DNA from: Oceanobacillus sp. HTM 045
GTDB lineage: Bacteria; Pseudomonadota; Alphaproteobacteria; Rhodobacterales; Rhodobacteraceae
Assembly (NCBI GenBank): GCA_009733745.1
Contig: WNWL01000007.1
Coordinates: 269,069 to 333,068, forward strand
Reading direction: 5' to 3'
DNA: 64,000 nt
Shown: positions 40,975 to 51,200 of the stretch, piece after piece
How the letters are laid out: each line of letters opens with the position of its first letter
Position numbering within the stretch: position 1 is the stretch's first letter
The notes under the pieces: model-generated
The model's database searches: none
Told to the model about the DNA's origin: nothing
What the model saw: the letters and a program-made list of their open reading frames with translations, nothing else
Program-made: the position numbers and the translations under genes

Positions 40975-41358
40975 TCACGCCTCCTCCGCGGCCGGCCTGG
41001 CCGCGCGCAGGCCGCGCATGATCGTGGTGTTGATGTCGACCAGCACGTCCGGCGCGCCTTCGCCGCGCAGCACCCGGCCGGTGTGCTGGGCCGTGAACTT
41101 CGCGAGGTCGAGGATCTGGACCCGGAGCCCCTGCGGCAGCCGGTTCTCGGAACTCATCAGATCGGCGGCGATCTCGGTCCAGAGCGTGTGGTTCTCGTAT
41201 AGGGCCTCCGCGAGGGCGCTGAAGGACTGGCCGTCCTCCATGGCGCGCCGCAGCTTCCCCGTCACCTGTCCGAAGACGCGAAATTCCACGTCCCTCGGTG
41301 AAGCCGTCGCGCGCACGGTGGCGCCGTAGGCATCCAGTCTTCCGGCCGCTAGGCCCAT
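40975..41358 (-). CDS. flaF: Flagellin regulator FlaF
   Basis: 127 residues. 'GRLDAYGATVRATASPRDVEFRVFGQVTGKLRRAM', 'LAEALYENHTLWTEIAADLMSSENRLPQGLRVQILDLAKFTAQHTGRVL' and 'LVDINTTIMRGL' match FlaF, which in Caulobacter and relatives acts with FlbT to couple flagellin synthesis and secretion. It lies between fliC and flbT on the same strand. Confidence 0.93.
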   Translation of the reverse strand: MGLAAGRLDAYGATVRATASPRDVEFRVFGQVTGKLRRAMEDGQSFSALAEALYENHTLWTEIAADLMSSENRLPQGLRVQILDLAKFTAQHTGRVLRGEGAPDVLVDINTTIMRGLRAARPAAEEA

Positions 41359-41408
41359 GTCTCACCCTTTCCCAGATATCAACGCATTCGGCGTGACACG
41401 GTGTGGGA

Positions 41409-41438
41409 GCCGGGCCGGGGTCATGACCCCGGCCCGGC
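41409..41438 (-). terminator. Perfect 30-bp palindrome after the flagellin gene
   Basis: GCCGGGCCGGGGTCA is followed immediately by its exact reverse complement, seven bases after the fliC stop. As RNA this gives a 13-14-bp stem with a minimal loop. No U-run follows, so it may act as a Rho-assisted terminator and as a 3' stabiliser of flagellin mRNA upstream of flaF and flbT, which would then be expressed at a lower level. Confidence 0.7.
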
Positions 41439-41445
41439 GATGGCT

Positions 41446-42747
41446 TTAGCGGAACAGCGCGAGGATGTTCTGCGGTGCCTGGTTGGCGATCGAGAGCGCC
41501 TGGACGCCCAGCTGCTGCTGCACCTGGAGCGCCTGCAGGCGGGCCGAGGCCTCCTCGAGGTCGGCGTCGACCAGCGCGCCGATGCCCGACTTGAAGCTGT
41601 CGATCAGCGAGGTCATGAACTCCGACTGGATCTCGACCCGCTTCTCGGAGGTACCGAACGCGGCCTGCGCCTCGATCGTGGTCTCGATCAGCAGTTCGAT
41701 ATCGGTGAGCGCCTGGGCGGCACCGGCATCGGTCGACACGTCGATGTTGGCCAGGTCCTCGAGGCCGCCGCCGACCGTGTTGCCCGCTGCCAGGTAGGCA
41801 TCGGCCCGGAAGGAGACGTTGTTGCCGGTCGTGGTCGAGCCGGTAACCGTCACGGCGCCGGTGCTCGAGTTAAACGCCATCGTCACCTCGCCCGCGACGT
41901 CCGCCGCCTCGAGGCGCGCCTCCAGCTTGCGGTTCAGGGCGTCGAAGACGTCCTGCGCGGTGTCGCCGTCGCGCGCCACGTACTGGATCTCCGACACCTG
42001 GCCGGTCCCGGTCGTGGTGTTCACGCCGGAGGCGAAGTCGCCGGCACCCGACGCGAGAACGATCGAGTAGCCCGCGCCCGCGACCACCTCGGCATCGGCG
42101 ATGGTGAACGTGGTGGTCGGGGCCGTGGCAGCGCCGGTAAGGGTGACCGCGGCACCCGCCGCGGCGCCCGACAGGAACACGCCTCCGGTGGTCTCGGCCG
42201 TGCCGGTGATCGCCGAGGCGCCGGTGCCGAGATCCTGCTTCTGGACGTCGATGTTGGAGCTGGTGACCGTGCCGTCCGACGCGCGGTCGAGCGACGACAG
42301 GACGCTCACCGTGCCGGAGCCGGCGGTCTTCTCGGTGTTCGACAGCAGGTTCAGGCCGTTGAACTGGGCCGCGCCGACGATGCCGGCGATCTGGCCGCGG
42401 AGCGACTCGACCTCGGCCTGCAGCTGGGTGCGGTCGACGTTGTCCTCGTTGGCGGCGACGATCTTGCCCTTGATCTCGTTCAGGAGCTCGCCGACCTTGG
42501 TCGAGGCGTTCGACGCGGTAGCCAGGGTCGAGGACCCGAGAGCCAGCGATTCGGAGATCGCCTTGAAGCCGGCCACGTCGGATTCCATCGTCTGGGTGAT
42601 GGCGAAGATCGCGGCGTTGTCCTTGGCGGTCGCGACGCGCTTGCCGGTCGAGATCTGGTTCTGGACATCCTCCAGGCTGCTGTTGGTGGAACGCAGCGTC
42701 TGCAGGGCGACCATCGCGCTGGTGTTGGTGAGAATGCTAGCGGACAT
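41446..42747 (-). CDS. fliC: Flagellin
   Basis: 433 residues from the ATG at 42747 (an ATG three codons earlier is also possible). The D0/D1 ends are conserved: 'SILTNTSAMVALQTLRSTNSSLEDVQNQISTGKRVATAKDNAAIFAITQTMESD' at the start and 'LVDADLEEASARLQALQVQQQLGVQALSIANQAPQNILALFR' at the end. The central 200 residues are Thr/Ala/Gly/Val-rich ('TGTAETTGGVFLSGAAAGAAVTLTGAATAPTTTF'), a variable surface domain and a good target for O-glycosylation. It is the only flagellin in the window and is followed by flaF and flbT. Confidence 0.95.
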   Translation of the reverse strand: MSASILTNTSAMVALQTLRSTNSSLEDVQNQISTGKRVATAKDNAAIFAITQTMESDVAGFKAISESLALGSSTLATASNASTKVGELLNEIKGKIVAANEDNVDRTQLQAEVESLRGQIAGIVGAAQFNGLNLLSNTEKTAGSGTVSVLSSLDRASDGTVTSSNIDVQKQDLGTGASAITGTAETTGGVFLSGAAAGAAVTLTGAATAPTTTFTIADAEVVAGAGYSIVLASGAGDFASGVNTTTGTGQVSEIQYVARDGDTAQDVFDALNRKLEARLEAADVAGEVTMAFNSSTGAVTVTGSTTTGNNVSFRADAYLAAGNTVGGGLEDLANIDVSTDAGAAQALTDIELLIETTIEAQAAFGTSEKRVEIQSEFMTSLIDSFKSGIGALVDADLEEASARLQALQVQQQLGVQALSIANQAPQNILALFR

Positions 42748-42954
42748 GTGACTCATTCCTTCCGATTGCGGTGCGTTCGGCGCCGCGACTGAAACTCATC
42801 CCTGTCTGTTCGGGATGCGGACCCGGCCCGTTCGGTGCCGGGGATGGAACGCGTCTTCTGACGGGAGGGAGCCGGCTTTCGGCTGGCATCCATCGGATCG
42901 TTCTCGACCACGGGGCACAAGGAACACCGGAAAGCTTATCAACCGGTGAACGTC
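42748..42954 (-). promoter_or_regulatory. fliC upstream and 5' untranslated region
   Basis: About 200 bases between the flagellin start and the flgN-like gene stop. It contains a GC dyad (CCGGC...GCCGGGG, about 42826-42846) that would fold in the 5' untranslated region, the kind of structure FlbT is known to recognise in Caulobacter. I found no convincing sigma-28 or sigma-54 promoter by eye. Confidence 0.35.
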
Positions 42955-43347
42955 TCACGCGCTCTTGCTGTGGGCCGCGAGATCGGCGCTCGACGCGATC
43001 CGCGTGCCGTCGGCCGCGTAGGCCACGGTGCCGCCGCTGGCCTCGATGATCGCCTTGATCCGGCGCCGCGCCGAGCGCAGGCCCTGCAGCGCCGCGGCGA
43101 TGATCTGCTCGTTGCGGCGGCTCTCGGCGATGACCGATTCGAGTGCCGCCTTCAGCTCCGCGTCCGGCTGCACCCGGCCCACGCCCTGCTCCAGCACCGC
43201 GAGCAGGCGCGACTTGCGCTCGGTGATCTTCGGCACCAGCCGGTAGGTGCCCTCCAGGAACGCCCGGCGCTCGTCGGCAAGCGCGCCCAGCGCATCGCCG
43301 ATCGAGGCCATCAGGGCACCCCTCGCGTCGGTTCCCGCCTCGCTCAT
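42955..43347 (-). CDS. FlgN-like flagellar export chaperone
   Basis: 130 residues from the ATG at 43347, overlapping the stop of the flgJ-like gene. It is helical with 'ALMASIGDALGALADERRAFLEGTYRLVPKITERKSRLLAVLEQG' and 'LESVIAESRRNEQIIAAALQGLRSARRRIKAIIEASGG', the long helical hairpin with NxxLLxAAxxGxxxAxxRI pattern of FlgN. FlgN escorts hook-filament junction proteins FlgK and FlgL. Assignment is by pattern and context. Confidence 0.7.
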   Translation of the reverse strand: MSEAGTDARGALMASIGDALGALADERRAFLEGTYRLVPKITERKSRLLAVLEQGVGRVQPDAELKAALESVIAESRRNEQIIAAALQGLRSARRRIKAIIEASGGTVAYAADGTRIASSADLAAHSKSA

Positions 43348-43694
43348 GCCCCCTCCCCGCCGCCGAGGGAGCCGCCAAGGGAGCGGTAGACCCGCTCCGC
43401 GATCCCGAGCGGGCGCGTCCGCGCGATCGCCTCCGCGTACTCGTCGATCAGCATCGAGGCGAATCCCTCTTCGCCGACGCCGCCGCCGAACGCCTCCGGC
43501 ACGTCGCCGATCCCGGTGTAGCGCAGCATCTCCGCCAGGAAGACCGCCTCGAATTCCATCGCCGCACGGCGCAGCCTGGCGTCCGGCATTGATGAATCCG
43601 GCACGACCGAATCGGGGGCGGCAGGGCCGGGCGGTGACGGCAATTCCGGACGCGGTCCGGCAGGTCGGGAAAGGATGGCGGGCAGCGCGTCCAT
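43344..43694 (-). CDS. Rod-binding protein (FlgJ N-terminal domain type)
   Basis: 116 residues. After a Pro-rich leader, 'LRRAAMEFEAVFLAEMLRYTGIG' and 'EGFASMLIDEYAEAIARTRPLGIAERVYRSLGG' match the rod-capping domain of FlgJ (A.eFEaxFlxxMLk ... l.....a..ia..gGiGla). The muramidase domain of enterobacterial FlgJ is absent, as usual in alphaproteobacteria; the transglycosylase at 36002-36784 probably replaces it. It shares a promoter region with fliK. Confidence 0.82.
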   Translation of the reverse strand: MDALPAILSRPAGPRPELPSPPGPAAPDSVVPDSSMPDARLRRAAMEFEAVFLAEMLRYTGIGDVPEAFGGGVGEEGFASMLIDEYAEAIARTRPLGIAERVYRSLGGSLGGGEGA

Positions 43695-43792
43695 GAGGCG
43701 TTTCTCCGTTCACTGGTCCCGCCGGGATAGGCCGAGGGGCGTAAACAATCCGTAAGGCATTGGCACCTATAGGGTCGTTGACCGGCTCAAGA

Positions 43793-45493
43793 ATGGATGC
43801 CCCGATGGACCTGGTGAAACTGCTCTCCGCACCTCCCCTGCCGAACGGCGGCCGCAGGACCGATTCCCGCGAACCCGCCGCCGGTTCGGGCAACACCACC
43901 CCGCTTCCCGGCGCCCCCGCGGCAGCCGGCGGCGCGGGCGGCTTCGGGAGCGTTTTCGCCCGCGTGGGGTCCGGCGCGGGCGAGGGCCGTGCCCCCGCCT
44001 CACGCGCGAAGGCCGAACAGGAGGGCGGAGACGAGCCGCCGCGCGGCAACACCGTGCGCCTGCGCGCGGGAATCGCGGTCGAGGACGCCGCGGTTCAGGC
44101 CGGCACCGCTGGCGAGGCCGCCACGGCGGAGACGGCGGTTGGTCTCGCGCTTGGTCTCCTCTCCGACCCCGGGGAACTCGCGAACCTGCCGGAGGAAGAA
44201 CTGGCCAGCCGCCTCGCCCGCATCCGCGAGCTCGACGCCGAACTGGCGGACGCGCTGGAGGTGATCGTCGCGGAGATTCGCAATCCCGCGGCGGAGGGCG
44301 CGGCGGGTATCCTGCACCTCGTCGGCCTCACGGGCGGGCTTGCCGCCGACCCGGCAGGAAAATCCAGCGCGCCCGCGCTGGATGGGGCCACCGCCACCAC
44401 GCCAGCCGAAACCACAACGGGCACCGATGCGGCCCTGCCTTCCAGCGCCGCGGGCGACATCCGCGCCTTCCTGCTCGAGATCGCCCGCTCCACGGGCCGC
44501 GCCACACCAGTCGCATCGGAGGCCATCACCCCGACCGCGCCACAGGTGAACGCCGCCGTCGCCGCGCAGGTACAGGCAGCGACCGGGATCGGCGCGGCAG
44601 GCGAAGCCAAGGCACAACCCGTTTCGACGGAAGCGCCGCAGGCCGGGACGGGCAACGCCACCACGCAAACTGCGACTCCCGGCGGTACAGGCATCGCCGC
44701 CACCCCGGTGGCTGGCAACGCAGTATCAGGGGCGCATACGGACGCCACGCCAGTTTCGACGCCGCATTCCCACACCGGGCATGCCGATCACGATTCGAAG
44801 CCGGACGTCATCGAAGAAATCCGGCAGGCGACTTCCGGCCAGGGGACAGCAAGAGAGACGAAAGCGGAAAGCCCGCCCGAATTTTCACCGCTGCGCCCGG
44901 CGAGCGCCGCACCGCTGCTCGACGGCGCCGAGTTTCCTGCGCTCCACTCCGCGTCTTCCGCCGCCGCGTCGCAGTCCGTGCAGGCATCCGGCCCAACGCC
45001 AGCCTACCTGCAGGTCCAGTCGCAGGCTCCCGCCGCGGCCGTTACCGCGACGCCCGGCTGGCCCGGCGCGGCGGGTACCGAGCAGGCCGCCATGCGGATC
45101 GTCAGCCAGGCGGTCCCCGCGATCGTCAGCAACCCCGAGCGGGGCGCCATCGAGATCCGGCTGGAGCCCGCCTCCCTCGGGCGGCTGGAGATCACGATGG
45201 AGATCGTCGATCAGCAGCTCCGCGCCGTCGTCCATGCCGAGCGCCCCGCGACGCTCGACCTGATGCGCCGCCACGCCGACATGCTGACCCAGCAGTTGCA
45301 GGACAGCGGCTTCGCCGATGTCGATGTCAGCTTCTCGGACGAACGCGGCCGGTTTGCCGACAGTCCGGCCGGCAACGGCGCGGCGCACGCCCTGACCTTC
45401 GGCTCCGAGCCGGGCGCCGACGCCGGGGCCCCGCTCCCCACCGGCCCCGCCGCCACGATCCTGCCCGCCGACGGCATCGACCTGCGGCTCTGA
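43793..45493 (+). CDS. fliK: Flagellar hook-length control protein FliK
   Basis: 566 residues from the ATG at 43793. A long Ala/Thr/Pro-rich, low-complexity N-terminal part (to about residue 420) is the expected molecular-ruler region. The C-terminal substrate-switch domain is clear: 'AMRIVSQAVPAIVSNPERGAIEIRLEPASLGRLEITMEIVDQQLRAVVHAERPATLDLMRRHADMLTQQLQDSGFADVDVSFSD' (LxPxxLGxxxV...L...L...G). It precedes flgD in one operon, a standard pairing. Confidence 0.92.
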   Translation: MDAPMDLVKLLSAPPLPNGGRRTDSREPAAGSGNTTPLPGAPAAAGGAGGFGSVFARVGSGAGEGRAPASRAKAEQEGGDEPPRGNTVRLRAGIAVEDAAVQAGTAGEAATAETAVGLALGLLSDPGELANLPEEELASRLARIRELDAELADALEVIVAEIRNPAAEGAAGILHLVGLTGGLAADPAGKSSAPALDGATATTPAETTTGTDAALPSSAAGDIRAFLLEIARSTGRATPVASEAITPTAPQVNAAVAAQVQAATGIGAAGEAKAQPVSTEAPQAGTGNATTQTATPGGTGIAATPVAGNAVSGAHTDATPVSTPHSHTGHADHDSKPDVIEEIRQATSGQGTARETKAESPPEFSPLRPASAAPLLDGAEFPALHSASSAAASQSVQASGPTPAYLQVQSQAPAAAVTATPGWPGAAGTEQAAMRIVSQAVPAIVSNPERGAIEIRLEPASLGRLEITMEIVDQQLRAVVHAERPATLDLMRRHADMLTQQLQDSGFADVDVSFSDERGRFADSPAGNGAAHALTFGSEPGADAGAPLPTGPAATILPADGIDLRL

Positions 45494-45521
45494 CCGCGCA
45501 CCAGCACCGGAGACCCGAGAC

Positions 45522-46217
45522 ATGGACCCGATCCTGCCCACCTCGACGGCCAGTTCCACCGCCGCCGCGGCCACCAGCGCGGGAGGTGCGGCAAGCGAGG
45601 ACCGGCTGGCTGCCGCGTCCGATTTCGAGACCTTCCTGACGCTGCTCACCGCGCAGCTCAAGAACCAGGACCCGATGGAGCCGCTCGATTCGACCCAGTT
45701 CGTCGCGCAGCTCGCCAGCTTCTCGACCGTCGAGCAGCTCATCGGCGTCAACGAGCGGCTCGACGCGCTCACCGGCCAGCTCGGCGGCAGCGACATCGTC
45801 CGCCTGTCGGAGTGGATCGGCCACGACGTCGCGATGGCCGACGGCACCTTCGCGGTCAACGGCAAGGACGTGACCTTCCCCTACCAGACCCTGCCGGGCT
45901 CCGAGCGGATCGAGGCGGTCGTCACCGACTCGCGCGGCGTGATCCTGCACCGCTTCACCGTCACCGGGGAGGACGGGGTCGCGACCTGGGACGGCCGCGA
46001 CGGGTCCGGCACGCTCCTCGCGGACCGGGAGCTGAAGATCGACCTCTTCCACATGCGCGGCGACGAGGTGCTGGAGGAGGAACGCGCCGCGATCTTCAGC
46101 CGGGTGGTCGGCGTCACCGATACCGAGGCGGGCACGCAAGTGATCCTCGACAGCGGCCGCGTCGTCGACCCAGAGAGCGTCGGCACGCTGCGCGCGCCCG
46201 AGACCGCCGCGGGCTGA
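45522..46217 (+). CDS. flgD: Hook-assembly scaffold protein FlgD
   Basis: 231 residues. 'DFETFLTLLTAQLKNQDPMEPLDSTQFVAQLASFSTVEQLIGVNERL' is the FlgD signature near the N-terminus, followed by two beta-rich hook-cap domains ('SEWIGHDVAMADG', 'GVATWDGRDGSGTLLADRELKIDLF'). It caps the growing hook. It follows fliK by about 28 bases. Confidence 0.95.
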   Translation: MDPILPTSTASSTAAAATSAGGAASEDRLAAASDFETFLTLLTAQLKNQDPMEPLDSTQFVAQLASFSTVEQLIGVNERLDALTGQLGGSDIVRLSEWIGHDVAMADGTFAVNGKDVTFPYQTLPGSERIEAVVTDSRGVILHRFTVTGEDGVATWDGRDGSGTLLADRELKIDLFHMRGDEVLEEERAAIFSRVVGVTDTEAGTQVILDSGRVVDPESVGTLRAPETAAG

Positions 46218-46244
46218 TACCCGGGAGGGGATCGCCGGGCCGCG

Positions 46245-48299
46245 CTACTCCACGAACACCCGCGCCCGCGCCGCGTCGCCGCGGGCGTCGATCACCGAGA
46301 TCGAGACGAAGCCCGGCCCGGGCGGCATCCAGCTCACCTCCCGGTCCCACGGGAATGCCTCCACGGGCCGCCCGTCGATCAGCCAGGTGAAGGGCGGCGC
46401 GCCGTCGCGGACCTTCACCACCAGCGCCCCGCCCGCGCCGATCTCGACCCGCGCGCCGTCGGGCGGGAAGGCGATCTCCGGCTCCGCGTGGTCGCTCAGG
46501 ATGATCTCGCCCGCGCCGCGGAACCGCCTCAGCGGCGCCGGCAGCTCCGGGTTCGAGACCGTCAGCGCCTCGCCCGGCGGCGGCGCCAACGGCTCGGGCT
46601 TCGGCTTCAGCCGCCCGAACGCCTCGAACAGGATCGGTGCGGCCATGTCGATGCCGATCATCCCCGGGCTCGCCGCCGCGTCCGGCCGCCCGATCCAGAC
46701 CCCGATCGCGTGCCGCCCGTCAAAGCCCACCGCCCAGGCGTCGCGGTGCCCGTAGGATGTGCCAGTCTTGTAGGCGATGCCCTTCTGCGCCGCGCCCGCC
46801 GGCGGCGGCGCGCCGACGAGGATGTCGCCGATATACCAGGCCGCCACCGGCGACAGCACCGGCGCGCCGGTAGCAAGGGGCGCATCCGCCCGGTCGCGCA
46901 GCACCACCGCCTCGCCGCCGCGCGCCATCGCCGCGTAGAGCGCCACCAGCTCGCGCAGCGTCACGCCGATACCGCCGAGCCCGATCGCCAGCCCCGGTGC
47001 CTCGCCAGGCGGAAGCTGTGGCGCCGCCCCGGCGCGCTTCATCCGCGCCACCAGATGCGCCGGCCCGACGCTGTCAAGCACCGCCACGGCAGGAATGTTC
47101 AGCGACAGCTGCAACGCGCGCCGCACCGGCACCAGTCCGCGGTAGATGTTGTCGAAATTGGTCGGCGCGTAGGCCCCGAAGGACATCGGCCGGTCCTCGA
47201 TCATCATCTCCGGATGCGCGAGGCCCATCTCGAAACCGAGCCCGTAGATCAGCGGCTTGAGCGTCGAGCCCGGCGAGCGCACCGCGCGGGTCATGTCGAC
47301 GAAGCCGCGCCGGCGGGTGTCGAACAGGTCCGGCGAGCCGAGGCTCGCCACCACCTCGCCGGTCCGGTGATCCACCACCAGCACCGCGGCCGAGAGCGAC
47401 GGGTCCATCTGCCGCGCCCGGTCGCGCAGCAGGTCCTCCAGCCGCGCCTGCACATGGCCGTCCAGCGTCAGGCGCACGACGCCCTCGCCTGGCGCCTCGG
47501 CCACGGCCCGGTCGGCAAGATGCGGCGCCAGCATCGGGAAGGGCCGCGTCGCCCGCGGCACCGCCTCGACCTTCGCCGCCGCCGCCTCGTCCGCCGCCAG
47601 CGCGCCGGCCTCGGCCACCCGGTCCAGCACCCGGTCGCGCGCGGCCTTGGCCGCGGCATGGTGCCGGTCCGGTCGCCGCCCCTCCGGCGCCTGCGGCAGC
47701 GCGACAAGCAGCGCCGCCTCCGCCGGGGTCAGCCGCCGCGGCTCCTTGCCGAACCACGAAAGAGAGGCCGCGCGCACCCCCTCCAGGTTGCCGCCATAGG
47801 GCGCCAGCCGCAGGTAGAGCGCCAGGATCTCGTCCTTGGAAAGCCGCCGCTCCAGCGCCAGCGCCACGCGGATCTGGCGGATCTTGCCGCCGACATCGCC
47901 GGTCGGCCCCTCCTCCAGCAGCCGCGCGACCTGCATCGTCAGCGTCGAGGCGCCAGAGACCACCCGCCCGTTCACCGCCGCCTGCCAGGCGGCGCGGACG
48001 AGCGCCAGGAAATCCACCCCGGAATGGTCGTAGAACCGCTTGTCCTCGTAGGCAACGAGCTGGGCGACGTAGCCCCTGTCCACCTCCGCCAGCGAGACCG
48101 GCAGCCGCCAGCGCCCGTCCGCCACCGTGTAGGCGCGCAGGAGCCGCCCGCCGCGGTCCTCCACCGTCACGGAGAGCGGCACGTCGAGCGGCGGCAGCTC
48201 GGTCGCCGCGACCCAGCGGTCGAGCGCCACCCAGCCGCCGAGCGCCAAGGCGGCGCAGACCGCCCCGGCCTTCAGCGCCCGCCGGAGCCAGCGTCTCAC
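46245..48299 (-). CDS. pbpC: Penicillin-binding protein 1C
   Basis: 684 residues from a GTG at 48299 overlapping the macroglobulin stop (GTGA). An N-terminal membrane anchor ('LKAGAVCAALALGGWVAL') is followed by the GT51 transglycosylase domain ('YEDKRFYDHSGVDFLALVRAAWQ', 'VSGASTLTMQVARLLE', 'KIRQIRVALALERRLSKDEILALYLRLAPYG'), the transpeptidase with SxxK in 'RSPGSTLKPLIYG', SxN in 'LSLNIPAVAVLD' and KTG in 'GIAYKTGTSYGHRDAWAVGFDG', and a C-terminal PbpC domain ending 'FVSISVIDARGDAARARVFVE'. It repairs peptidoglycan together with alpha-2-macroglobulin. Confidence 0.95.
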   Translation of the reverse strand: MRRWLRRALKAGAVCAALALGGWVALDRWVAATELPPLDVPLSVTVEDRGGRLLRAYTVADGRWRLPVSLAEVDRGYVAQLVAYEDKRFYDHSGVDFLALVRAAWQAAVNGRVVSGASTLTMQVARLLEEGPTGDVGGKIRQIRVALALERRLSKDEILALYLRLAPYGGNLEGVRAASLSWFGKEPRRLTPAEAALLVALPQAPEGRRPDRHHAAAKAARDRVLDRVAEAGALAADEAAAAKVEAVPRATRPFPMLAPHLADRAVAEAPGEGVVRLTLDGHVQARLEDLLRDRARQMDPSLSAAVLVVDHRTGEVVASLGSPDLFDTRRRGFVDMTRAVRSPGSTLKPLIYGLGFEMGLAHPEMMIEDRPMSFGAYAPTNFDNIYRGLVPVRRALQLSLNIPAVAVLDSVGPAHLVARMKRAGAAPQLPPGEAPGLAIGLGGIGVTLRELVALYAAMARGGEAVVLRDRADAPLATGAPVLSPVAAWYIGDILVGAPPPAGAAQKGIAYKTGTSYGHRDAWAVGFDGRHAIGVWIGRPDAAASPGMIGIDMAAPILFEAFGRLKPKPEPLAPPPGEALTVSNPELPAPLRRFRGAGEIILSDHAEPEIAFPPDGARVEIGAGGALVVKVRDGAPPFTWLIDGRPVEAFPWDREVSWMPPGPGFVSISVIDARGDAARARVFVE

Positions 48300-51200
48300 C
48301 GCTGCGGGCCGAGCACTTCCACCCTGCCCGCCTCGGTGCGCGCGCGGAACTCGGGGTGGTACATGTCCTCCACCAGCGCCGCCGGATGGTGGAACTTGCC
48401 CGGTGAGACCGCGCGCACGACATAGGCGAGCGAGAACTTGCCGCCGCCGTACCAGTCCACCGCGGCGAGGAACCGCTCGGTGCGGAACTCGGCATGGGTC
48501 GGCTCGATCGTGTCGATCCAGTCCATGCCGGCGGTGCCGCCGCTGCGCAGGATCGACGGGTTGTCGATCTCGAAGCCGGCCGGCAGCGGGTCGTCCACCA
48601 TCAGCCGCGCCTGCCGGTCGCCGAAGTCGCGCACCGTCAGCACCACGACGAGCTGGGTGTTCTGGGCCACCGCGTCGGGCGAGACCGGCACGCCGTCCAT
48701 CGTGTAGTAGAGCCGCTCGATCGAGTAGCCGTTGCCGCCCGCGGGCTCCGGCTCTACCGGCACGCCATAGGCGGTGACGGCCACCTCCACCGGCGTGTCC
48801 CCGGTGTTCTCGATCACCACCGGGGTGGCGTCGATCCGGCTTTCCTCGAACCGGCGCACCGCCAGCCCGTCGAGCCCGGCCCCGTCGATGCGGATGCCGG
48901 TCACCGTCGGATCGCCCAGCATCGCGTTGGCCGCCATCAGAGTCCAGGCCTGCTCCTGCGTCGAGTAGTAGCGCCGGCCCCGGCGCGGATCGAGCAGGAT
49001 GCGGGTCAGGTCGGTGCGGTCCACCGCGCTGGAGCCGTGCAGCGAGGCCAGTGTCAGCACCGCCGCCGCGTCGCGCCTTGCCGAGCCGTAGTCGTAGCGG
49101 TAGCGCAGCTCCGCCCGCATCTCCTCGCGCACATGGCGCGCGGCGAGGCGGAACATCTCGTCCGCCCGCCGGCTCTCGCCGTACATGGCGAGCGCCGCGC
49201 CGAGCTGGGCCTTGGCCAGCGGCGTGCCGAACGTCTCCGACCTGGCGTCGGCGTAGTAGCGCAGGTCGCCGATCGAGGCGAGGCCCTGCTTGGCCAGCAC
49301 CATCAGCGCATAGGCGATGTCCTCGCCGCCTTTCTCGAAGTCGCCGGCATAGGAGAGCTGGTTGCGCAGGTTGTCCAGCGCCTGGCTGAAGGCGAGGTCC
49401 GGCACCTCGTAGCCCGCGTCGCGGGCCTGGCCGAGGAAGTCGGTGACATAGGCGTCGAGCCACATGTCGCCGCTCGACGGGCCCCAGAGGCCGAAGCCGC
49501 CGGTCGCCGCCTGGTTGCCGAGGATGCGGGTGATCGCACCTTCCACCTTGTCACGCACCCCGGCCGGGCTCTCGACGCCCATCGCCACCGCAACCTGGTC
49601 GAAATAGAGCAGCGGCAACGCGCGGGATGTCATCTGCTCGGTGCAGCCGTAGGGGTAGCGGTTCAGCGCCGAGAGGAGCCCCGGCACGTCGAACTGCGCG
49701 AACGGCCCCGCCGCCACCGTGACCCGGCCCGAGCCGGCCATCAGCCCGGCGAACGTGTCCGGGCCCACGGTCAGCGTGCCGCCGTCGGCCTGCAGCAGGA
49801 CGCGGCTCTGGCGCCCGACCTCGGGGTCGAGCGCGCGCACGCCGAGCGGCAGTTCCTTGCGCAGCACCGTGCCGTCCGGTGTGGTGACATGCACCCTCAC
49901 CTTGCCGTCGCCGATCCGCCCGCCGCGGAGCGGCACGAGGAGGCGGGTCTGCTCAAGGTCGCCGAGCACGACCACCTCCGGCGCCGCCTGGTCCGGCACG
50001 CCGACCACGGCGTCGCCCGACCAGTCGACCGTCAGGCGGCCCGACGGCCCCTTGGCATGGGCCAGCTCGATCAGCAGGCGGGTCTCGTCGCCCGGCGCGA
50101 GGAAGCGCGGCGCGGCCAGCGACACGACGATCGGGTCGCGCACCAGCACGTCCTTGGAGGCATGGCCGACGCCGGTCTCGGTCCAGGTCACGGCCATCAG
50201 CCGCACCGTGCCGTTGAAGTCGGGGATGTCGAAGGTCGCCTTCGCGATCCCCGCCGCATCCGCCTCGATCACGCCGGAGAAGAACGCCACCAGCTTCTCG
50301 GTCGGCGGCGCGGCCTTGTTGGCGGCGGCGAGCCCGTCGCCGCCGGAGCGGATCCGCCCCGGCGTGCCGGTCAGCCCGTCGATCAGTCGGCCGTAGACGT
50401 CGCGCAGTTCCATCCCGAGCTTGCGCTGGCCGAAGTAGAACTCGTCCGGCGCCGGCGGCTCGAAGCCGGTCAGGTTGAGGATTCCGAGATCCACCGCGGC
50501 GATGGTCGCGTAGGCCTTCTCGCCCGGCTTCAGCCCGTCGATCCGGATCACCGCGTCCATCGGCCCGCGCGGGTCGACCTCGTCGGGCGTGGTGAATTCC
50601 ACCTGCATGTCGCGCAGGCCCGGGTCGACGCTGGCCCAGGTGAGGCCGAGCGCGCGCGCCGGGTTCCGGCCCGCCGCCTCGTCCATCGGGCGCACCAGCG
50701 TCGCCGTGACATAGGCGCCCGGCCCCCAGGCCTCGGTCACCTCGATGTCGATGCTGCTCTCGCCCTCCGGCACGTCGACGACCTTCGTGTCGATCAGCCG
50801 GTTGTCCACGACCGCGACCAGCAGCTTGCCCGCGTCACGCGCCTTGATCCTGAGCTGCGCGGTGTCGCCCACGGTATAGCTCTCGCGGTCGAGGCCGACC
50901 TGCAGCACGTCCGGCGTGTCGGTGCCCGCCTGCGGCGCGTACCAGCCGGCGTAGAACGTGGTCGAGGCGGTGGTGAAGGCGCCCGTCGTGTCGGTCAGGC
51001 GCAGCTCGTAGCGGCCCCACTCCACCGGTGCCGCGATCCGCACCGGCTCGTCCGTGCCCAGCGTCACCTCGCCGGATGCGACCCGCGCGCGCCGCGTCAC
51101 CGGCTCGTAGCGCCAGGACCCGCCGCTCTCGTACCACTGGTAGTCTACCGTCACCCGGCTGACCTCCCAGACCACCCGGTCGAGCGCCACCCGCTCGCCG

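Noticed and set aside
41409..41438. Insertion-sequence end or phage attachment site
   Set aside because: A single palindrome inside an intact flagellar operon, without a partner copy or target duplication; a transcript-end role is simpler.
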